Source: Meloidogyne chitwoodi (lineage: Eukaryota > Nematoda > Chromadorea > Rhabditida > Meloidogynidae). From it: a stretch of DNA of 64,000 nt. A program made the position numbers and the translations under genes. The stretch lies in the NCBI GenBank assembly GCA_015183035.1, contig JACZZP010000011.1, positions 310,001-374,000 of the forward strand. Direction: 5' to 3'. Of this stretch, positions 58,392 through 64,000 are shown in pieces. Positions within the stretch are counted from its first letter, which is position 1; every line of letters begins with the position of its first letter. The notes under the pieces are model-generated. The model searched no databases. It was not told the origin of the DNA and saw only the letters and a list, made by a program, of their open reading frames with translations.

Positions 58392-58970
58392 ATGAATTCT
58401 AAAATAAATTACTCCTCCTACTCCTCTTCTAATAAAGTTATTGATGAGTGCTGTAATATTTTATCCTGTTCGGCGAAATCCTTAAAGGATCAATTTAATC
58501 ATCCGGACAATAGAGCTATTATTTTGAAAGCACTACTAGGTCGTAAAGTACAAACGACCTATCTTGACAAAAATGGATTTAAAAAAAGATTTATGATTGA
58601 TGGCCTCTCAAGAAGAGGAGCAAATTCAATCAAATCATATGGGAAATTGCCTTTCCCATATAATGTGAGCGTTGCAGCTCACTTTTATGCACGACATAGA
58701 ATTCGTCTGCGCTTTCCATACCTCCAATGCATTATTGAGAGGTTTCCATTTGGAGGAGAGGATAGACATTATCCTCTCGAACTCCTAGAATTTGTCAAAG
58801 AGAAGAGCAAGGAGGAGGAGGAGAAAACTAAGATATTCAAATGGATGGATCAACTCCCATCTGATATTTCAACAAAATGTAATATCTCTGAGGAGCAAGA
58901 GTCTAAGGAGACAAATATTTCGGATGACACACAGATGTATTGCTATAGCGGTGATCTGAGCCAATGGTAA
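58392..58970 (+). CDS. Free-standing Argonaute PAZ-domain protein carried by the Polinton
   Basis: Intronless frame of 192 residues. From about residue 45 to 145 it reads as a PAZ domain, the Argonaute/Dicer module that holds the 3' end of small RNAs: LLGRKVQTTYLDKNGFKKRF, FMIDGLSRRGAN, then the diagnostic SVAAHFYARHRIRLRFPYL, followed by ERFPFGGEDRHYPLELLEFV. This matches the PAZ pattern of sVxxYFxxxYxIxLxYPxLPCI followed by a YxPxELxxI end. No PIWI, MID or RNase III domain is present, and the remaining C-terminus is acidic and Ser-rich. Its place inside a virus-like element suggests it binds host small RNAs and blunts silencing, or is a co-opted host fragment; this is an inference. Fold assignment is fairly secure, role untested. 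Confidence 0.8.
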   Translation: MNSKINYSSYSSSNKVIDECCNILSCSAKSLKDQFNHPDNRAIILKALLGRKVQTTYLDKNGFKKRFMIDGLSRRGANSIKSYGKLPFPYNVSVAAHFYARHRIRLRFPYLQCIIERFPFGGEDRHYPLELLEFVKEKSKEEEEKTKIFKWMDQLPSDISTKCNISEEQESKETNISDDTQMYCYSGDLSQW

Positions 58971-58999
58971 TTTTTCCAAAATGGAAGAAAATTTTATTT

Positions 59000-59485
59000 T
59001 TAATACTTATTTGTTCTTATTCTTAAATTTTTATAATTTTTTATAATTTTATTCACAATTTTAATAACAAACAAATCTGTATTTTGTTTTGATACTAATA
59101 AATTAATATATTGAGTAAATGTGTAATTCTGTGATAAATAATAAATTAGGGAAATACAATGGTGAGCACAAGTTTTTGAGAAGGGGGATTGATAGGGGTT
59201 TAAATTTCTTTTTACATTTTTAAAATTTTTTAAAAAGGAGTTTATAATACATGAACTTATAGGTAATGATAAACTATCAAAATAATATACTTGGTCTTTT
59301 TCTAAATAAAGAGTAACCCAATGTGATCCTTCCATCTCATGAGAGTCTAAATTGACAATAAGAGCTGTAGGATATGTTGATATTGAGTTAGGAGTAGGGA
59401 GCAAGTCACACGGAAAACACCCTAGAAAAATTTTGCTCGTCTTTTGATTTGATCTCAATATTTGAATTATCTGAGTGCTGTACAT
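59000..59485 (-). CDS. Polinton adenain-like cysteine protease (PRO)
   Basis: Capsid-maturation protease of the adenovirus/Ulp1 type. 161 residues. Catalytic elements: His55-Trp56 in MEGSHWVTLYLEKDQVYYFD with Asp70, Gln99 in LNPYQSPFSKTC and the likely nucleophile Cys106 in KTCAHHCISL. The residue after Cys106 is Ala, where adenain has Gly. Length is typical for Polinton PRO. Its 5' end overlaps the 3' end of the membrane-protein gene by about 80 bp in another frame, so it may be translated from a shared or internal message. Single exon, like the rest of the element. Confidence 0.85.
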   Translation of the reverse strand: MYSTQIIQILRSNQKTSKIFLGCFPCDLLPTPNSISTYPTALIVNLDSHEMEGSHWVTLYLEKDQVYYFDSLSLPISSCIINSFLKNFKNVKRNLNPYQSPFSKTCAHHCISLIYYLSQNYTFTQYINLLVSKQNTDLFVIKIVNKIIKNYKNLRIRTNKY

Positions 59486-59837
59486 TTCTACGCAAAATGT
59501 TTACTCGAACCCAAAGTATTGATCGAAGTTGATAAATAATTAAACTTATAATAAGAAGAATATACATACAAATCATTCCCCAGCAAAATATATGTCCATA
59601 TATATCTTGTGGTGACTCCTTACATAATTGAATAGAAGGAAAATTACTCCCAAAAGGACTTGGAGCTGAAATTTTTTCAATTGTAGAATTTTTCTTAGGA
59701 TAGCCCAATTGTCGTAAATATTCTGAATATTCTGGTAGATTTTCAAAGTCTACACTCCCAAAAGTAGTTAGAGTATTAACCAAAGGAGCAAAAGCGCGAA
59801 GTAAAAATAAAATTTTTGCAAAATTTTTAAAAAACAT
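59406..59837 (-). CDS. Polinton-encoded membrane protein
   Basis: 143 residues. A basic-hydrophobic N-terminus (NFAKILFLLRAFAPLVNTL) looks like a signal peptide. An ectodomain-like stretch with few cysteines follows (two are visible), then a strong transmembrane segment (IFCWGMICMYILLIISLIIY) and a short basic cytoplasmic tail. The orientation fits a type I membrane protein. It lies between the major capsid protein and the protease. No fusion-protein motifs are seen, and the protein is too short to be the known Maverick fusogens. Function unknown. Its proposed TATA (CTATTTAAACC) includes the stop codon of the capsid gene. Confidence 0.7.
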   Translation of the reverse strand: MFFKNFAKILFLLRAFAPLVNTLTTFGSVDFENLPEYSEYLRQLGYPKKNSTIEKISAPSPFGSNFPSIQLCKESPQDIYGHIFCWGMICMYILLIISLIIYQLRSILWVRVNILRRNVQHSDNSNIEIKSKDEQNFSRVFSV

Positions 59838-59873
59838 TATTTATTAAGAATGAATGAAAAATAAACAATTTTG

Positions 59874-59886
59874 TGGTTTAAATAGT
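59874..59886 (-). promoter_or_regulatory. TATA-like element overlapping the capsid stop codon
   Basis: On the minus strand CTATTTAAACC contains the TAA stop of the capsid gene and lies about 40 bp before the ATG of the membrane-protein gene. Confidence 0.45.
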
Positions 59887-61212
59887 AGTATCACTTGTTA
59901 TCGATCTATTTTTGTCTAACATGATAAGTGCATCTGTTTCTCCCATCACTATTAGCATCGCTCCGCCCTCTGGAATCGGTTGACTAAATTTAATATTTAC
60001 AGCTGTTGACCCATTTTTAATTAAATCAAAAGTTCCTCCACTATCTTCTCCGCTATTTGTAAGATTGAATACATACATGCAATGAGTCCTCCCATATTGA
60101 AGATATGTTATACCATTGCTTTCTGATGTACCTGAAAATCCTATCGCCTCATTCATATCATAAAATGCTCTAACATAACGATATGAACCATAATCTAAAT
60201 CGTAGAGTGCTTGGGGATAAGAACGTCCATTCGCTATAATACTAATTTCTCTAACTCTAAATGGTTGGAAATTAAAAGGACTTGTTTCCGAAGTTCCAAC
60301 ATAATCTGTATTGGCTACTAAGCCTAATGTAATACGTCGAGGAATCTGATCCATAAAAAGATTGGCATTGAACTCATATCTCCCTTGACTAATAAATAAA
60401 GCTTTCATCATAGTTTTCCTAATTGCATATCGAGCAGGTTTAAGATCAAGGCTCCTAGCAATATTTAGAGATAACCCATCCATCAAATCCATTTTTTTCA
60501 CATAGAGTTTACAACTAAGTACTTCAAAATGGTATCGTGTCGGTTGAACATCTGGAACAGCCACAGCTGGAGGAGGTGCAATAAGAACAAATTTTGTCTC
60601 ATTAGGTAATATTTCTATGTCTATTTCGCAATGATTTATAAGATACTGAGGCTGATTGAAAAGATCAGCATCTAACTTAGAAATAAATTGAACTTTTCGG
60701 CTATTTACAAATAAACCTTTTCTAGCATTAAAACTTACTCCTGACTCTAAGGATGTACTTGTATCATAATAATAACCAGCAGCATTTAGATGTGAATTTT
60801 TTGCTCCTTGGGAGTAGGATAATTCATGAGAAAAGTAAGTTTTATACGCATAAAGAGAGTTTGAATTAAATATTTCTCTTCCATTTACACTTATTCTCAT
60901 ATTATTAATAAATGTACTCCCTATCATTTGAATAGGAGCAACATTTTCATCAAGACCTATATTTATTAATTGTCCATTTGCATTTTCTTTGCGGATACGA
61001 AATTCAGTGTAAAGATAACATTTGGAAAGGTCAATAAAGTTTTCACTTGAATAAATTTTAAAATGATAGGGTGTATCAGTCAAAGGATTACTAGGTAGAG
61101 TTTCAAAGACTTTGGAGGAGGATATGCTTACATTTGTTGGGGGAATATGAAAGAAATCTAGAGCATTTGTAATTGAGTCAACACTATCTTTATCAATTTT
61201 ATGAAATGCCAT
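59878..61212 (-). CDS. Polinton major capsid protein (double jelly roll)
   Basis: 444 residues, single exon. Matches the Polinton/adintovirus hexon-like capsid family by pattern: YHFKIYSSENFIDLSKCYLY near the start, STFINNMRISVNGREIFNSN, FVNSRKVQFISKLDADLFNQ, a central HCEIDIEILPN, then the conserved IPRRITLGLVANTDYVG, SPFNFQPFRVREISIIANGR and a GGTFDLIKNGSTAVNIKFSQ block followed by a hydrophobic strand near the end. The order fits a protein with two tandem jelly-roll folds. Sits between the pVI/pX-like gene (4-bp gap) and the membrane gene, as in other Polintons. No defect seen. Confidence 0.85.
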   Translation of the reverse strand: MAFHKIDKDSVDSITNALDFFHIPPTNVSISSSKVFETLPSNPLTDTPYHFKIYSSENFIDLSKCYLYTEFRIRKENANGQLINIGLDENVAPIQMIGSTFINNMRISVNGREIFNSNSLYAYKTYFSHELSYSQGAKNSHLNAAGYYYDTSTSLESGVSFNARKGLFVNSRKVQFISKLDADLFNQPQYLINHCEIDIEILPNETKFVLIAPPPAVAVPDVQPTRYHFEVLSCKLYVKKMDLMDGLSLNIARSLDLKPARYAIRKTMMKALFISQGRYEFNANLFMDQIPRRITLGLVANTDYVGTSETSPFNFQPFRVREISIIANGRSYPQALYDLDYGSYRYVRAFYDMNEAIGFSGTSESNGITYLQYGRTHCMYVFNLTNSGEDSGGTFDLIKNGSTAVNIKFSQPIPEGGAMLIVMGETDALIMLDKNRSITSDTTI

Positions 61213-61215
61213 CGT

Positions 61216-61665
61216 TTAATAAAGACCAAAAGCGTCTGAACGTTTTCTCTTTTTTAAAATATTTCCAATAATTGTTTGATGTGAGGGAATTTTCTTTCCT
61301 TTTATACTCTTTTTTCCTGAACCAAATTGTTTTGGAAGACCGCTTTTCTCTAAGAGTGTATCTACTCCTCTTTTTCCCTCATTAATAAAAGACTCTTTTA
61401 TAGGTTCACCTTGATTTACTTTTTCAAGAATGCGCTGTCCTGTATTAAGAGCCTCTGAGGATACACTTGTCCCAACTCTACGTATAATAGGGAGAAAAAA
61501 TCTCCATAATCCTCTCATAATATCTCCTACTCCTGCTCCTCTTTGTCCATACCCTCGCTGGTATGGCAATGCTCCTTTGAAATAATAATTCTCCTCTCCA
61601 CCACCACCATTTTGATCTAAAAAATTAAACTCTACTAAACTTGTATCAAATCGAACATGAACCAT
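61216..61665 (-). CDS. Polinton virion protein, adenovirus pVI/pX-like
   Basis: 149 residues. Gly-rich centre (YQRGYGQRGAGVGDIMRGLW) followed by an amphipathic helix (RFFLPIIRRVGTSVSSEAL) and a basic C-terminus (KKSIKGKKIPSHQ, NILKKRKRSDAFGLY). This layout recalls adenovirus minor core or membrane-lytic proteins and the corresponding small genes of Polintons and adintoviruses. The Gly-containing motifs could be protease cleavage sites. The stop lies 4 bp before the capsid ATG, so the two may share a message. Assignment is by composition and position. Confidence 0.65.
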   Translation of the reverse strand: MVHVRFDTSLVEFNFLDQNGGGGEENYYFKGALPYQRGYGQRGAGVGDIMRGLWRFFLPIIRRVGTSVSSEALNTGQRILEKVNQGEPIKESFINEGKRGVDTLLEKSGLPKQFGSGKKSIKGKKIPSHQTIIGNILKKRKRSDAFGLY

Positions 61666-61702
61666 TTTTTATTAATAAAAATAAAATAAATTACAATAAT
61701 AA

Positions 61703-61716
61703 TACGAGTATTTATA
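61703..61716 (-). promoter_or_regulatory. TATA box of the pVI/pX-like and capsid genes
   Basis: On the minus strand the penton stop codon is almost immediately followed by GTATATAAATACTC, about 45 bp before the ATG at 61665. Confidence 0.6.
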
Positions 61717-61721
61717 TACTT

Positions 61722-63569
61722 TTAAAAATTTATCACTTTTTTAAAAATCAACACTATGCTTACAGTACCATATGCAAATGGTACAAGTCTCCCATTATCC
61801 ATTGTTCTTAATTCAACTTCAATTTCATTAACTTCTCTAGGGAGTACTTTGACATAAATGGGTGAGTCATAAATTTTCTCATGATATTCTCCATGTATTG
61901 CTCCAGAAACAGAAACAATTCTCAGTAATGAACTTAGAGAATTTCCAACAATCATATTTTCAGTAAGTCCTTTTGCATAAATTGCAAAACTTGAAAATCC
62001 TCCTCTTAAGTCACAACCATACTTGGCAATTTCATTATTTTGTACAAATTGTGGATTAGCAAATCCTAAAACATATCCTAATTGAGGAGAAAATGATAAA
62101 TATTTGATACTTGAATGAGTGAAAGATAATTTAAATCTTTTAAAATCAGAGTGATAAGTAATTGAAATGGAGTCAATAATTTGTTTTAAAAGAGTAACTG
62201 TATATGCCGTTTTCTTAACTTTGTTCCCCTTTCCAAACAATATTTCAAAAACATCTTGTTTTTCTTCTTCCTTTTTAGATTTTAAACCTATGGCATCTAA
62301 TACACTTTGTGATGTTTGAGTTGAACTAGTTTTTTTATCCAATCCTATAATATTCAAAACATCAGTCGAATTTCTCACTTTCTCTTGAGTTTGAGGAGGA
62401 GGAGAAGCAGGAGTAGTAGTATGAGGAGGAGGAGTAGCATGAGAAGTATTAGGAGGAGGAGAAGCACGAGGAGGATTGATAGGTTTTACTTTTGTATCAT
62501 TCTCTTTTTTATCCAATCCCATTATACTCATAACACTATTTCCTGTTGCACTATTATCCTTTTTCTTTGAATTATCTAAACCCATAATACTCAAAACAGT
62601 AGATACTTGATCTTGAGTTTGAGGAGGAGGAGAAGCAGGAGGAGGAGGAGAAATAGGAGGAGGAGTGATAGGTTTTATTACTGTTTCATTATTCTCAATA
62701 GTTGAATTATCTAGACCTATAGTACTCAATACACTAGAATTTTTAATCTCTTCTATTTTATTTTTCTTCTCTGGTGGAGGCTCCTCTTCATTATTTTCAG
62801 AGTATGAAGATTTATCTAATTTACTTTTCTCATCGATATCTGGTGAAGGAGAGCTAGATTCCTTTTGAGGTGTCTGAGGAGTAAGAGGAGGAGGAGAAGG
62901 AGAAGCCGGAGGAGGAGTAATAGGAGGAGTGATATGTTCCTTCTGAGGTGTAGGAGGAGAAGAAGCAAGAGGAGGAGTAATAGATTCCCTTTGAGGTGTA
63001 AGAGGAGGAGAAGGAGAAGCAAAAGGAGGAGTAATAGGTTGCTTTTGAGGTGAAGGAGGAGGAGAAGGAGAAGGAGAAGCAAAAGGTGGAGTAATAGGTT
63101 CAGGTAATTTAGTATTAATTTCCACTGTACCCTCAATTCTAGAGGGAGTTTTTATCACATGTTCACGTTTATGTCTACGAAATTTTACATTGAAAATACT
63201 TGGTTTTTTAACTAATCCTTCAGATGAGTCTTCAAGAGGTGAAGCTTCAAGAGCTGCACTTTGATGTAGTAAAGTAGAAATCAAAAATTGAAGAATTTCC
63301 TCGGGTGTATTATGTGAACCTTTAGGGACTGGAACTCGTATAACTTGTCCCATTTTATTATTGTCTGTAAAATTAATATCTATCCATTGCTCATCAAGAG
63401 TCCCAATAGTGGAAGGCCAAGAATATGGATAACTTATACTATGAACACCACATACCCAGTCACGTGCAAAATAGAGAGGCTTAGGTAAATGAACACGAAA
63501 TTTATTCGGTTGATTTTGAGGATAATCCGAAACATTACTTAATAAACAAACATAGAAACTATTTGACAT
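61722..63569 (-). CDS. Polinton minor capsid (penton) protein with a proline-rich repeat insert
   Basis: Minor capsid protein forming the vertex. The start is placed at MSNSFYVCLLSNVSDYPQ (63569); a longer frame to 63638 would overlap the integrase and pass through a better TATA box. N-terminal single-jelly-roll features: NKFRVHLPKPLYFARDWVCG and HSISYPYSWPSTIG. The C-terminal half has LGYVLGFANPQ, then ENMIVGNSLSSLLRIVSVSG and FAYGTVSIVLIFKKVINF, typical of Polinton pentons. Between them (nt about 62230-63110) is an insert of about 290 residues with ITPP/SPPP repeats, acidic linkers and six diverged copies of a VLxxIGLD motif. Such an insert is not a usual part of the family. Framing is continuous with no stops. 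Confidence 0.82.
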   Translation of the reverse strand: MSNSFYVCLLSNVSDYPQNQPNKFRVHLPKPLYFARDWVCGVHSISYPYSWPSTIGTLDEQWIDINFTDNNKMGQVIRVPVPKGSHNTPEEILQFLISTLLHQSAALEASPLEDSSEGLVKKPSIFNVKFRRHKREHVIKTPSRIEGTVEINTKLPEPITPPFASPSPSPPPSPQKQPITPPFASPSPPLTPQRESITPPLASSPPTPQKEHITPPITPPPASPSPPPLTPQTPQKESSSPSPDIDEKSKLDKSSYSENNEEEPPPEKKNKIEEIKNSSVLSTIGLDNSTIENNETVIKPITPPPISPPPPASPPPQTQDQVSTVLSIMGLDNSKKKDNSATGNSVMSIMGLDKKENDTKVKPINPPRASPPPNTSHATPPPHTTTPASPPPQTQEKVRNSTDVLNIIGLDKKTSSTQTSQSVLDAIGLKSKKEEEKQDVFEILFGKGNKVKKTAYTVTLLKQIIDSISITYHSDFKRFKLSFTHSSIKYLSFSPQLGYVLGFANPQFVQNNEIAKYGCDLRGGFSSFAIYAKGLTENMIVGNSLSSLLRIVSVSGAIHGEYHEKIYDSPIYVKVLPREVNEIEVELRTMDNGRLVPFAYGTVSIVLIFKKVINF

Positions 63570-63602
63570 TTTTATCACGAATGAAATGAAATACAATAAA
63601 AT

Positions 63603-63614
63603 TAACCCTTTTAT
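63603..63614 (-). promoter_or_regulatory. TATA box of the penton gene, overlapping the integrase stop codon
   Basis: On the minus strand GTATAAAAGGG contains the TAA stop of the integrase and lies about 40 bp before the penton ATG. Confidence 0.65.
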
Positions 63615-64000
63615 ACAAGTTGGGTTTCGTGAATCCATTCCCTTTCGGGATAACCAACAAATTTTACGAGTATATCAAAAGTTCCATCAGTTCTTTTTTT
63701 CTTTTTTATAACCTTCTCTATTCTATACTCCGTATCTGCATCATTCCTAACACGTGACAACTCTTCTCCATAATAATATCCCTTGTATTTATCACCAGAA
63801 TCATTAATAATTTTATATCGAATAGGACGAAATTGATCTTGGACTTGATTGACTTTTAAAATTTGGTCTCCCCAGTTAGGAATATACCCCTTTTCAAAAG
63901 CTCCTTTTCCTATACTCACACGAACAAAATCTCCTTTTTTATGTTTAGACTTTTTCTTCTTCTCTGAAAATTCATCTCCGTACATTTTCTTCCAAACATC
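63611..64000 (-). CDS. Polinton retrovirus-like integrase, C-terminal part with chromodomain (partial)
   Basis: Runs off the right end of the window; the catalytic core is not visible. The visible part has KKMYGDEF, a SH3-like module (KKGDFVRVSIGKGAFEKGYI, GDQILKVNQVQDQFRPIRYK, GYYYGEELSRV) and a chromodomain-like end (YRIEKVIKKKKR, VKFVGYPEREWIHE). This is the usual C-terminus of Polinton integrases, where the chromodomain may guide insertion to marked chromatin. The gene is on the same strand as, and directly upstream of, the penton gene. Confidence 0.85.
   Translation of the reverse strand, partial: DVWKKMYGDEFSEKKKKSKHKKGDFVRVSIGKGAFEKGYIPNWGDQILKVNQVQDQFRPIRYKIINDSGDKYKGYYYGEELSRVRNDADTEYRIEKVIKKKKRTDGTFDILVKFVGYPEREWIHETQLV

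Noticed and set aside
59406..59837. Membrane protein as a Maverick fusogen
   Set aside because: Far too short, few cysteines, and no fusion-loop-like domain order.
62385..63136. Frames of poly-Arg or poly-Leu over the penton gene
   Set aside because: Shadows of the GGAGGA repeats within the penton insert.

Overview
This is nuclear DNA of a nematode, most likely a plant-parasitic root-knot nematode of the Meloidogyne type. That identification is an inference. It rests on the strong A+T bias, very short introns that often begin GTTTTTT, tandem lineage-specific F-box and secreted-peptide families, and nematode-like conserved genes (cytochrome c, eL20, Hrs, RNase H2A). Gene models are exon chains read by eye. 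Exon borders are GT..AG sites chosen to keep the reading frame.

Positions 1-32000 hold mostly conserved housekeeping genes. In order they are: a myosin heavy chain (minus, runs off the left end), a CCDC51/MITOK-like mitochondrial membrane protein (plus), two small C2H2 zinc-finger genes, an unrecognised multi-exon gene (8646-11523, minus), cytochrome c and ribosomal protein eL20 (both minus), mitochondrial mL46 (plus), the ESCRT-0 subunit Hrs (plus), an ARG1-like DnaJ protein (minus), RNase H2 subunit A (plus), and a purine-biosynthesis gene (minus) in which only the AICAR transformylase half of ATIC is visible. An i-type lysozyme gene lies on the opposite strand inside a 3 kb intron of the ATIC-like gene.

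Positions 32000-52000 are accessory. They contain a secreted three-finger-like cysteine-rich protein, a nest of inverted-repeat transposons (34935-37290), a coiled-coil gene, a small Gly/Tyr-rich secreted peptide, three tandem F-box-like paralogues with signs of gene conversion, and a family of three secreted KR-processed peptides plus two fragments. Many MITEs are present, and four have perfect 8-bp target-site duplications of the hAT type.

Positions 52436-64000 are the left part of a Polinton/Maverick, a large virus-like DNA transposon. It carries a protein-primed-type DNA polymerase B with an OTU-protease-like N-terminus (frameshifted near 55.7 kb), a small zinc-ribbon-like protein, an adenain-like protease, a membrane protein, the double-jelly-roll major capsid protein, a pVI/pX-like virion protein, a penton-like minor capsid protein with an unusual proline-rich repeat insert, and the C-terminus of a chromodomain integrase that runs off the right end. 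No packaging ATPase is visible. The most unusual cargo is a free-standing Argonaute PAZ-domain protein (58392-58970), a candidate anti-RNAi or small-RNA-binding factor. The genes are tightly packed, and stop codons lie in or beside the TATA box of the next gene.
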